Positions 1 to 5,424 of a DNA stretch of 6,044 nucleotides are shown here, in pieces (within the stretch, counting starts at the first letter, position 1; each line of letters starts with the position of its first letter). The stretch is from Acidobacteriota bacterium (lineage in GTDB: Bacteria > Acidobacteriota > Blastocatellia > Pyrinomonadales > Pyrinomonadaceae): NCBI GenBank assembly GCA_024640445.1, contig JAHEEZ010000217.1, forward strand, positions 1 to 6,044, written 5' to 3'. The notes beneath the pieces were generated by a model that saw nothing but the letters and a program-made list of their open reading frames with translations, was not told where the DNA came from and ran no database searches. Position numbers and translations under genes: made by a program.

Positions 1-16
1 TAAGCGTATCATGCGT

Positions 17-44
17 TTGACAGCGTTAGGTCAAAAGTTATAAT
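17..44 (+). promoter_or_regulatory. Sigma-70-type promoter for the fab cluster
   Basis: A consensus -35 box TTGACA (17-22) and a consensus -10 box TATAAT (39-44) are separated by 16 bp. Both hexamers match the housekeeping sigma-70 consensus at every position. The predicted transcription start is near position 51, leaving an AT-rich leader of about 45 nt before the DUF177 start codon at 96. Seen directly: the two boxes and their spacing. Inferred: that it drives the whole yceD-rpmF-fabHD-acpP run, because the later gaps up to acpP are too short for obvious further promoters. No operator-like palindrome overlaps the boxes, so strong constitutive transcription is plausible. Confidence 0.82.
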
Positions 45-95
45 TAAACCTTTTGCGTTGCCGCTGTTTGAAATTCTGTTTACTTAATATCAAGA

Positions 96-611
96 ATGAA
101 AATCGACTTAAAGAGGACCGATAGCGCTCCTGCAGCATTTGATCTTCAGATCGACGCGGAAGACATTGAACTTGAGACGGATCTGGCGAGGATTGATGGA
201 CCGGTTTTGGCAACAGGAACCGTTTCGAATGGCGAAGATATCACGATCGTGGAAGCGGATGTATCCGCACCCCTCGTGATCGACTGCAGCCGGTGCCTTG
301 CACAGACCCCGCTTAAAAAAGAACTCTCATTCCGGACAGCGTTCGTGTTCTCGGAACAGCTTTCAGAGGAACAGGAGGTCGAACTGGATCTCAATGACCT
401 GGAGCTATCGGTCGCGGAAGATGATGAGGTTGATCTTACGGACATCATTCGCGAACAGATAATTCTTAGTCTTCCGGCGAGTCCTCTTTGCTCAGAGAAC
501 TGCAAGGGGCTTTGCGAGATCTGCGGCGGGGACCTGAACAAGGTAAACTGCAATTGCAAACAAGAGGAGACGGACCCGCGCTGGGCCGCTCTAAAAGATC
601 TAGGTAAATGA
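96..611 (+). CDS. yceD: DUF177 / YceD family protein, 23S rRNA accumulation factor-like
   Basis: A 171-residue acidic cytoplasmic protein of the DUF177 (YceD) family. In bacteria and plastids this family is linked to 23S rRNA accumulation, and its gene typically sits directly before rpmF, as here. The N-terminal half is a beta-rich region with the family CxxC (Cys64, Cys67, in DCSRC). The C-terminal part has the conserved cysteine cluster Cys132, Cys136, Cys140, Cys143, Cys152 and Cys154, in a P-x-C-x3-C-x-GLC-x2-CGGDLN context, which probably binds a metal. A conserved acidic stretch (DLTDIIREQI, about 113-122) precedes it. Length is normal for the family. The ATG at 96 is the first start after the promoter, but only a weak AAGA lies before it, with no good Shine-Dalgarno sequence. 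Family membership is secure; the exact molecular role is inferred from homologs. Confidence 0.9.
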   Translation: MKIDLKRTDSAPAAFDLQIDAEDIELETDLARIDGPVLATGTVSNGEDITIVEADVSAPLVIDCSRCLAQTPLKKELSFRTAFVFSEQLSEEQEVELDLNDLELSVAEDDEVDLTDIIREQIILSLPASPLCSENCKGLCEICGGDLNKVNCNCKQEETDPRWAALKDLGK

Positions 612-615
612 CCGT

Positions 616-653
616 GTTGGGACGCCGATGCCCTTTGGGATAAGGCGCCCGAC
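616..653 (+). other. Intergenic RNA hairpin between yceD and rpmF
   Basis: The 62-bp gap can fold into an imperfect stem-loop. GTTGGG (616-621) pairs with CCCGAC (648-653, one G-U), a bulged A sits at 622, and CGCC (623-626) pairs with GGCG (644-647). An inner CCC-TTT-GGG hairpin (631-639) tops it. No T-run follows, so it is not a standard terminator. It lies just before the L32 ribosome binding site and could affect message processing or L32 translation. This is read by eye, with no folding energy computed. Confidence 0.45.
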
Positions 654-664
654 GCATGTTAGAT

Positions 665-668
665 GGAG
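665..668 (+). promoter_or_regulatory. Ribosome binding site that sets the rpmF start
   Basis: GGAG lies 5 nt before the ATG at 674. It selects this start over the in-frame ATG at 656, which has no such site. The shorter protein begins MPNPKRRHSK, which matches the normal L32 N-terminus. Confidence 0.75.
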
Positions 669-673
669 TAATT

Positions 674-859
674 ATGCCAAATCCAAAAAGACGACATTCG
701 AAATCGAGAACGCGCCAAAGGCGTGCACATGATGCCCTTACGGCGCCGCAGTTCTACCTTGACAAGGATACGGGCGAGCCCAAGCAGCCGCACAGGATCG
801 ATCCGAAGACCGGTGAATACAAGGGAAGGAAGATCCTTGACGTCAAGGAAGAGGTCTAG
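674..859 (+). CDS. rpmF: 50S ribosomal protein L32, cysteine-free form
   Basis: A 61-residue, strongly basic protein of the large ribosomal subunit. The N-terminus MPNPKRRHSKSRTRQRRAHD is typical of L32 (xVPKRR-x-SK-x-R-x2-RR-x-H), followed by ALTAP and the C-terminal PHR...GEYKGRKIL segment. In zinc-binding L32 proteins two CxxC pairs sit in the second half. Here the four aligned positions are Asp30, Thr33, Asp43 and Thr46, so the zinc ribbon is lost while spacing and flanking residues are kept. Escherichia coli L32 is also cysteine-free, so the protein should be functional without zinc. It follows DUF177 by 62 bp and precedes fabH by 20 bp, the classic arrangement. Start chosen at 674 by the ribosome binding site and homology. 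Confidence 0.95.
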   Translation: MPNPKRRHSKSRTRQRRAHDALTAPQFYLDKDTGEPKQPHRIDPKTGEYKGRKILDVKEEV

Positions 860-879
860 GCTTACAGCCGCCGCAATTT

Positions 880-1857
880 ATGAACGCAGGAATACTTAGC
901 ACGGGCCGAGCCTATCCTGAAGGTGTTCTCACGAACGCCGACCTGGAGAAGATGGTCGAGACGTCGGACGACTGGATCGTTTCGCGAACCGGCATCAAGG
1001 AGAGGCGGAAAGCTGCTGAGAACGAGTACACTTCGCAGTTCGCTGTGATGGCGGGCCGGCAGGCCATTGAACGTGCCGGACTGAAACCGGAAGATATCGA
1101 CATAATCATCTGCGCAACGACGACCCCGGATCAGATCCTGCCTTCGACGGGATGCCTGATACAGAGGGACCTCGGTTGCGTGAATGCGGCCGGGATGGAT
1201 GTGTTCGCCGCGTGCTCCGGTTTCATTTACGGGATCACGATGGTCGAGTCGATGATCCGTACGGGCCAGATACGGTACGCGTTGGTTATCGGTGCTGAAG
1301 TTCTGACAAAATACGTTGACTATACTGACCGTACGACCTGTGTCATTTTCGGCGACGGAGCCGGTGCCGCAGTTCTTGGACCGGTTGAGGAAGGGAAGGG
1401 CATCCTTGCGACGAAGATCCAGTCTGACGGCAATTACGAAGAACAGTTGTTCGCACGCGGCGGCGGAACGAAAATGGGAACGTCGCACGAAACGATCGAC
1501 AACCGGGAACATTATTTCAAGATGCGCGGCAACGAGATCTTCAAGGTCGCGGTAAGGAATATGGCCGGGATCTCGATCGAGATGCTTGAGAAAGCGGGGC
1601 TTACGATCGAAGATGTGGATTTGGTGATCCCTCACCAGGCAAATCAGCGGATCACTGACGCGGTAGCCAAGAAGCTGGGTGTGAACGGCGATGTCGTTTA
1701 TTCCAATATCGACCGTCTTGGCAACACATCTTCTGCGTCGATCCCGATCGCGCTTGATGAGTGCATCGAATCCGGAAGGCTAAAGGAAGGCGACGTTCTG
1801 CTGCTCACAGCGTTCGGCGGTGGAATAACCTGGGGCGGGACGGTGATCAGATTCTAG
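880..1857 (+). CDS. fabH: 3-oxoacyl-[acyl-carrier-protein] synthase III (KAS III)
   Basis: A 325-residue thiolase-fold enzyme that starts type II fatty acid synthesis by condensing an acyl-CoA primer (acetyl-CoA or a branched/short acyl-CoA) with malonyl-ACP in the cytoplasm. The catalytic triad is visible: Cys112 in FAACSGF, His252 in IPHQANQRI and Asn282 in RLGNTSSAS. The N-terminal DDWIVSRTGIKERR (30-43) and C-terminal AFGGGITWGG (311-320) segments are also diagnostic. Length is normal. The primer preference cannot be read from this sequence. Start at 880 keeps the full first beta strand, although no purine-rich ribosome binding site lies in the 20 bp after the rpmF stop codon; translational coupling to rpmF is likely. 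In most clusters plsX precedes fabH; here rpmF does. Confidence 0.97.
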   Translation: MNAGILSTGRAYPEGVLTNADLEKMVETSDDWIVSRTGIKERRKAAENEYTSQFAVMAGRQAIERAGLKPEDIDIIICATTTPDQILPSTGCLIQRDLGCVNAAGMDVFAACSGFIYGITMVESMIRTGQIRYALVIGAEVLTKYVDYTDRTTCVIFGDGAGAAVLGPVEEGKGILATKIQSDGNYEEQLFARGGGTKMGTSHETIDNREHYFKMRGNEIFKVAVRNMAGISIEMLEKAGLTIEDVDLVIPHQANQRITDAVAKKLGVNGDVVYSNIDRLGNTSSASIPIALDECIESGRLKEGDVLLLTAFGGGITWGGTVIRF

Positions 1858-1877
1858 ATATTTGAAACGGCTGGTTG

Positions 1878-2810
1878 ATGGGCAAGATCGCATACATTTT
1901 TCCTGGACAGGGGTCGCAGACGGTCGGAATGGGCCGAGAACTGTTTGAAAGCTATCCGGCGGCAAGAGAGGTGTTTGCGGAAGCGGACGCGGCCCTGGGC
2001 TTTGAACTCTCAGCGATGTGCTTTTCAGGTACTGACGAGGAACTCTCGTTGACGGCTAATACCCAGCCTGCGATCCTGTCCACTTCGTCAGCGGCGTTCC
2101 GTGCGATGAAAGAAGCGGGATTCCCCGACCCGGATTTTGTGGCGGGTCACAGTCTGGGAGAATACTCCGCGCTTGTCGCGGCGGGAGCCCTCAGCCTTGC
2201 AGATGCCGTACGAACGGTCAGGAATCGAGGAACGTACATGCAGGAAGCGGTTCCCGTCGGTGTGGGCGGTATGGCGGCGATACTTGGTCTCGGACTTGAG
2301 GCCGTCGAGGAAGGATGCGCTGAAGCGGCGGGAAGTGACGTTTGCAGTCCCGCGAACATCAATTCGCCAAACCAGATCGTGATAGCCGGTGACGCCGGGG
2401 CCGTTGACAGGGCCTGCGAGATATTGAAAGAAAAAGGCGCGCGGCGCGCGATCAAACTGAACGTTTCCGCGCCGTTTCATTGTGATCTTATGCGTCCGGC
2501 GCAGGATCGGCTGGCGGCAGACCTCGCGGAATGCGATTTCAGCGACCTGGCTTTTCCGATCATCGAGAATGTTTCGGCGAAAGCTAACTCTTCCGGCGCG
2601 CGCGTAGCCGAAGCGCTGACCAGGCAGGTTTCTTCGCCGGTGAAATGGATGCAGTCGGTTGAAGAATTGATCGGGCTCGGTGTCGATACCTTTGTCGAGG
2701 TCGGAGCGGGAAAAGTTTTATCGGGACTGGTGCGTCAGACCAACCGGGAAGTTCGGTGTTTGAACGTTGAAGATCCGGTTAGTTTGAGCAATACTTTGAA
2801 TACTTTATAA
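1878..2810 (+). CDS. fabD: Malonyl-CoA:ACP transacylase
   Basis: A 310-residue alpha/beta-hydrolase-like acyltransferase that moves malonyl from CoA to the phosphopantetheine of ACP, supplying the extender unit for FabH and FabF. Diagnostic residues are all present: the GQGSQ oxyanion loop (10-14), nucleophile Ser92 in GHSLGEYSA, malonyl-binding Arg117 in RNRG, catalytic His201 in APFHCDLM, and Gln250. These match the E. coli FabD positions (Ser92, Arg117, His201, Gln250). Length is normal. The ATG at 1878 is preferred to the TTG immediately before it at 1875, since homologs begin M-x-K/x-x-A-xxFPGQG. It sits 20 bp after fabH with no strong ribosome binding site, and 18 bp before acpP. fabG, which commonly lies next, is absent. 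Confidence 0.97.
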   Translation: MGKIAYIFPGQGSQTVGMGRELFESYPAAREVFAEADAALGFELSAMCFSGTDEELSLTANTQPAILSTSSAAFRAMKEAGFPDPDFVAGHSLGEYSALVAAGALSLADAVRTVRNRGTYMQEAVPVGVGGMAAILGLGLEAVEEGCAEAAGSDVCSPANINSPNQIVIAGDAGAVDRACEILKEKGARRAIKLNVSAPFHCDLMRPAQDRLAADLAECDFSDLAFPIIENVSAKANSSGARVAEALTRQVSSPVKWMQSVEELIGLGVDTFVEVGAGKVLSGLVRQTNREVRCLNVEDPVSLSNTLNTL

Positions 2811-2818
2811 GGAAAAGC

Positions 2819-2823
2819 AGGAG
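2819..2823 (+). promoter_or_regulatory. Strong ribosome binding site of acpP
   Basis: AGGAG, within the purine run AGGAGAGG (2819-2826), ends 5 nt before the acpP ATG. It is the best placed Shine-Dalgarno sequence in the fab cluster, where fabH and fabD have almost none. This fits the usual need for far more ACP than enzyme. Confidence 0.8.
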
Positions 2824-2828
2824 AGGAT

Positions 2829-3068
2829 ATGTCTGAAATTCAGGATAAGATCAAGCAGATCATTGTTGATGAGTTGGGTGTTGACGACGCGGAAGTGACG
2901 GAAAACGCGCGTTTTATTGAGGACCTTGGGGCGGATTCGCTTGACCTGGTCGAGCTCGTGATGCGTTTCGAAGAGGAATTCGACATCGAGATCCCTGACG
3001 AGGACGCCGAGAAGATCCAATCGGTTCGCGACGCTTATGCGTACGTCGAGCAGAATCAGGAAGGCTAG
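2829..3068 (+). CDS. acpP: Acyl carrier protein
   Basis: A 79-residue, very acidic four-helix carrier protein that holds growing acyl chains as thioesters during fatty acid synthesis. Ser37 in DLGADSLDLVEL is the 4'-phosphopantetheine attachment site, followed by the helix II recognition segment (LVELVMRFEEEFDIEIPDED) that docks with Fab enzymes. Length and motif are standard for AcpP. A strong ribosome binding site precedes it. It sits 18 bp after fabD and 118 bp before fabF, the largest gap inside the cluster. A separate polyketide or peptide-synthesis carrier is unlikely, given the neighbours fabD and fabF. Confidence 0.97.
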   Translation: MSEIQDKIKQIIVDELGVDDAEVTENARFIEDLGADSLDLVELVMRFEEEFDIEIPDEDAEKIQSVRDAYAYVEQNQEG

Positions 3069-3086
3069 GCAAGAAATTCGTGCCAC

Positions 3087-3144
3087 CCAGCGCTGGTTTG
3101 AGGCGGATCTCGGTCCGCCGGCGCGTTGCGGCGCGAATTTTTTT
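3087..3144 (+). terminator. Possible leaky terminator or attenuator between acpP and fabF
   Basis: The 118-bp spacer holds three self-complementary stretches: a 10-bp palindrome CCAGCGCTGG (3087-3096), a 6-bp stem GGCGGA/TCCGCC with a 6-nt loop (3102-3107 and 3114-3119), and CGCCG/CGGCG (3116-3120 and 3129-3133). The last is followed by AA and seven T residues (3138-3144). The last two stems overlap and would compete. The final stem is short, so termination would be partial at best. Partial termination here would raise acpP message over fabF, as is common around acpP genes. I see no convincing promoter in the rest of the spacer. Confidence 0.4.
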
Positions 3145-3186
3145 GTCCTTTGCGTTTCCGGGGATCATTTCAGGGTTTATTAGATT

Positions 3187-4428
3187 ATGAAACGACGTGT
3201 TGTAGTAACAGGGCTCGGTCTGGTCACAGCTTGCGGCAATGACGTGGAAACCACGTGGGCGGCACTGATGCGCGGCGACAACGGCGCTGATTACATCAAG
3301 AAGTTCGACGCCTCGGAGTTCCCGGTGAGGTTCGCCTGCGAGGTGAAGAACTTTGACTCGGAAGATTTTCTCGAAAAGAAAGAGTCGAGGCGCATGGGCG
3401 CCTTTACTCATTTCGCGATAGCCGCGTCCGACCAGGCAATGGCTGACTGCGGGCTTGTGGTCGATGAATCCAACGCCGAGATGGTCGGGACATATATCAG
3501 TTCCGGGATCGGTGATTTCTGGGCGATCGAACGCGAGCACGAAAAACTTCTGCGGGCAGGCCCGGGCAGGGTCTCTCCGTTCTTTATCGTTTCGGCGATC
3601 GTGAACCTTGCAGCCGGAAATGTCTCGATTCGTCATGGCGCCAAGGGTCCCAATTCGGCAACAGCAACGGCCTGCTCCGCCGGAGCTCACGCGATCGGAG
3701 ACAGTTTCCGGATAATTGAGCGCGGTGATGCGGACGTGATGATCTGTGGAGGCGCTGAATCGGCGATCACACCTATGTCGGTTGCGGGATTTGCATCGAT
3801 GCGGGCACTTTCCACGAGGAACGATGAACCGAAACGGGCTTCACGGCCGTTCGATGCGGAACGCGACGGATTTGTGATCGGCGAAGGCGCCGGAATCCTG
3901 ATACTTGAAGAACTCGAGCACGCCAAGGCAAGGGGAGCAAAGATCTACGCTGAGATCGTCGGGTATGGAATGACCAGCGACGCGTTTCACGTAACGATGC
4001 CGGACGAAACGGGTTCGGGCGCGATCCGGGTTATGAAGAAGGCGTTGGGTGACGCCGGTATCGAACCAGAACAGATAGGCTATATCAACGCGCACGGCAC
4101 ATCGACGCCGTACAACGACAAGTTCGAAACGATGGCGATCAAAGAGACCTTTGGCGACCACGCGTACAAGGTCGCCGTAAGCTCCACAAAATCTATGACC
4201 GGTCACGCGCTTGGCGCGGCGGGCGGTATCGAAGCCGTGATCAGCGCCCTTGTTATTACCGAAAACAAGCTTCCTCCTACGATAAACCTGGAAAATCCAG
4301 ACCCCGACTGCGACCTGGACTACGTTCCTAACGAGGCGAGGGAGGCTGAGGTCGAGTTCGTATTGTCGAACAGTTTCGGCTTCGGCGGGACCAACGCGTG
4401 TCTCATATTCAAAAGATTTGAAGAATAA
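3187..4428 (+). CDS. fabF: 3-oxoacyl-[acyl-carrier-protein] synthase II (KAS II)
   Basis: A 413-residue condensing enzyme that elongates acyl-ACP with malonyl-ACP. It has the N-terminal KRRVVVTGLGLVTACG segment and the catalytic triad Cys163 (TACSAGAHAIGD), His303 (NAHGTSTPYND) and His340 (KSMTGHALGAAG), with Lys335 of the same loop. The C-terminal SNSFGFGGTNACL (394-406) carries the gatekeeper phenylalanine region. This pattern and length separate it from FabH (Cys-His-Asn) and from the chain-length-factor subunits, which lack the cysteine. FabB (KAS I) is less likely, since FabF is the standard partner directly after acpP and the N-terminus is FabF-like. A weak AGGG 11 nt before the ATG is the only ribosome-binding candidate. 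The stop codon overlaps a terminator hairpin. Confidence 0.96.
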   Translation: MKRRVVVTGLGLVTACGNDVETTWAALMRGDNGADYIKKFDASEFPVRFACEVKNFDSEDFLEKKESRRMGAFTHFAIAASDQAMADCGLVVDESNAEMVGTYISSGIGDFWAIEREHEKLLRAGPGRVSPFFIVSAIVNLAAGNVSIRHGAKGPNSATATACSAGAHAIGDSFRIIERGDADVMICGGAESAITPMSVAGFASMRALSTRNDEPKRASRPFDAERDGFVIGEGAGILILEELEHAKARGAKIYAEIVGYGMTSDAFHVTMPDETGSGAIRVMKKALGDAGIEPEQIGYINAHGTSTPYNDKFETMAIKETFGDHAYKVAVSSTKSMTGHALGAAGGIEAVISALVITENKLPPTINLENPDPDCDLDYVPNEAREAEVEFVLSNSFGFGGTNACLIFKRFEE

Positions 4429-4450
4429 GGCGGCATTTGCCGCCTTCTCT
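4427..4450 (+). terminator. Hairpin terminator at the end of the fab cluster
   Basis: AAGGCGGC (4427-4434) pairs perfectly with GCCGCCTT (4439-4446) around an ATTT loop, giving an 8-bp stem with six G-C pairs. It begins inside the fabF stop codon. The downstream tract is TTCTCT, not a clean T-run, so intrinsic termination may be incomplete. Its position between the last fab gene and a new promoter supports a terminator role. Confidence 0.65.
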
Positions 4451-4452
4451 GA

Positions 4453-4480
4453 TTGCGTAGTTCCCGTTGGAAAGTATAAT
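4453..4480 (+). promoter_or_regulatory. Promoter of the etfBA operon
   Basis: A perfect -10 box TATAAT (4475-4480) is preceded, 16 bp upstream, by TTGCGT (4453-4458), a half-match to the -35 consensus. The same 16-bp spacing is seen in the fab promoter at 17-44. The expected transcription start is near 4487. The weak -35 and the dyad overlapping the -10 suggest a regulated promoter. Confidence 0.68.
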
Positions 4481-4499
4481 GAATGAATAACCATTCATT
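4478..4499 (+). promoter_or_regulatory. FadR-like (TetR family) operator overlapping the etf -10 box
   Basis: AATGAATG (4478-4485) and CATTCATT (4492-4499) form a perfect 8-bp inverted repeat around a 6-bp centre. The dyad covers the last three bases of the -10 box and the expected start point, the classic place for a repressor. Within it, 4480-4497 reads TGAATGAATAACCATTCA. From memory, the Bacillus subtilis FadR consensus is TGAATGAMTANTCATTCA, so 17 of 18 positions agree. FadR is a TetR-family repressor released by long-chain acyl-CoA, and its known regulon includes etfB and etfA. No regulator gene lies in this window, so the identity of the binding protein is inference; the dyad itself is directly visible. 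Confidence 0.6.
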
Positions 4500-4521
4500 T
4501 GCTTGGATATTACAAAACGAT

Positions 4522-5301
4522 ATGAAATTCATAGTACTAATGAAGCAGGTCGCGAATAAAGACGCGGTGCTGCGTATAGATTCGGAAGGCACCTGGGTCG
4601 ACGAGTCGGATGTCTCGATGCAGACGAACGAATCCGACGGTTACGCGCTTGAAGAGGCCCTGAGGATGAAAGAAGCGCTCGGCGGCGACGGCGAAGTCGT
4701 AGTTTGCACGCTTGGAAAGGCTTCGGCAAAGACCGTGATCAAGGATGCGCTTGCGCGTGGGGCAGACAGGGCAATACATGTGATCGCGGAGAACGCCAAC
4801 GCACTTTCGCCTTACCAGATCGCTTCGGCGATAGCGAATGCGATAAGGGAAGAGAATGCGGACCTTATCTTTGCGGGTCTGCAGTCCGATGACGCGAGCT
4901 ATGGCCAAACTGGCGTTGTGCTTGCTGAAATGCTCGGCATTCCGCACGCTACGATCGTGATCGAGATAGACCGGGAAAGCGCGGGAAGCACACTTCGCGT
5001 GAAGCGGGAACTTGAGAGCGGCTGGTACCAGTGGTTCGAATACGATCTGCCCGCGCTTTTGACCATTCAGTCCGGGATCTCTCAGATTCGATATGCCTCT
5101 TTGAAGGGAATAATGGCCGCGAAGAAGAAGGAAATCCGTGACGTGGTGGCGGATACAGGCGAATTCGCGGCTTCACAGAAAGTCGAGAAGGTTTATCTGC
5201 CGCTCAAAACGAAACAGACGCAGATGCTTGGGAACGGCGATGCAAAGGCGGGCGCGGTCGAGCTTGTCGAAAAGCTGAAAACGGAAGTCCGGGTGCTTTA
5301 A
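4522..5301 (+). CDS. etfB: Electron transfer flavoprotein subunit beta
   Basis: A 259-residue soluble protein that, with EtfA, carries electrons from acyl-CoA dehydrogenases to ETF:quinone oxidoreductase. It starts MKFIVLMKQV, the usual EtfB first strand. GLQSDDASYGQTG (119-131) matches the AMP/FAD-binding loop. VKRELESGWYQWFEYDLPAL (160-179) resembles the ETF-beta signature. YASLKGIMAAKK (191-202) is the dehydrogenase recognition loop, with Leu194 at the place of human ETFB Leu195. This loop points to a beta-oxidation type ETF, not a specialised one. An in-frame ATG at 4483 would add 13 residues, but it lies inside the dyad and before the expected transcription start, so 4522 is preferred. 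The ribosome binding site is poor (GGA, about 15 nt upstream). The gene is separated from etfA by an unusual 123-bp repeat spacer. Confidence 0.94.
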   Translation: MKFIVLMKQVANKDAVLRIDSEGTWVDESDVSMQTNESDGYALEEALRMKEALGGDGEVVVCTLGKASAKTVIKDALARGADRAIHVIAENANALSPYQIASAIANAIREENADLIFAGLQSDDASYGQTGVVLAEMLGIPHATIVIEIDRESAGSTLRVKRELESGWYQWFEYDLPALLTIQSGISQIRYASLKGIMAAKKKEIRDVVADTGEFAASQKVEKVYLPLKTKQTQMLGNGDAKAGAVELVEKLKTEVRVL

Positions 5302-5308
5302 GGAGTTG

Positions 5309-5420
5309 ATCGTGAATCGTCAATCGTGAACAGGAGGTCAATTTCATTGCGACCTTGCTAAAGCTCACGATTCTCCATTCACGCCTCTCTACTGACGATT
5401 TACTATTCACCAATTACGAA
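5309..5420. repeat. Heptanucleotide repeat array in both orientations, between etfB and etfA
   Basis: Three tandem 7-bp units lie at 5309-5329: ATCGTGA, ATCGTCA, ATCGTGA. After a 35-bp middle come eight contiguous 7-bp units of the reverse complement type at 5365-5420: TCACGAT, TCTCCAT, TCACGCC, TCTCTAC, TGACGAT, TTACTAT, TCACCAA, TTACGAA. In the right array, position 1 is T and position 4 is C in all eight units, and position 6 is A in seven. The inner units (5323-5329 and 5365-5371) are perfectly complementary, so the arrays can form a large imperfect stem. The middle contains its own small hairpin (AGGTCAAT with ATTG..ACCT, 5335-5355). The unit resembles the general class of short heptad intergenic repeats known from cyanobacteria (STRR), but I cannot name this family. 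Confidence 0.75.
5332..5338 (+). promoter_or_regulatory. Orphan perfect Shine-Dalgarno sequence
   Basis: AGGAGGT is the best match to the anti-Shine-Dalgarno sequence in the window, yet no ATG or GTG follows at normal distance; ATT at 5346 is the nearest start-like codon. The etfA ATG lies 86 nt downstream and has no ribosome binding site of its own. The site sits in the middle segment between the two heptad arrays. Confidence 0.5.
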
Positions 5421-5424
5421 CAAC

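Noticed and set aside
64..81. CTGTTT repeated at 64-69 and 76-81 in the leader of the fab cluster
   Set aside because: A 6-bp direct repeat in an AT-rich leader is expected by chance; there is no palindrome or further copy.
862..1635. Long minus-strand reading frame (257 codons) opposite fabH
   Set aside because: It lies entirely over fabH, whose catalytic residues are intact, and its translation is Arg/His-rich with no recognisable domain. It is a codon-bias shadow.
3143..3186. Possible separate promoter for fabF
   Set aside because: TTGTCC and TTTGCG have no acceptable -10 box at 16-18 bp; the TTTATT and TAGATT stretches are badly spaced.
2914..3690. Long minus-strand reading frame (258 codons) spanning the acpP-fabF spacer
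   Set aside because: It crosses two solid plus-strand genes and the structured spacer, has low-complexity basic content and no start signal. It is an antisense shadow.
3841..4494. Minus-strand frame (217 codons) opposite fabF and crossing the terminator and etf promoter
   Set aside because: It would begin inside the etf promoter/operator region and reads through the terminator hairpin; the plus-strand fabF is unambiguous.
4483..4521. Earlier in-frame ATG for etfB
   Set aside because: It lies before the predicted transcription start and inside the operator dyad, and adds 13 residues not seen in EtfB relatives.
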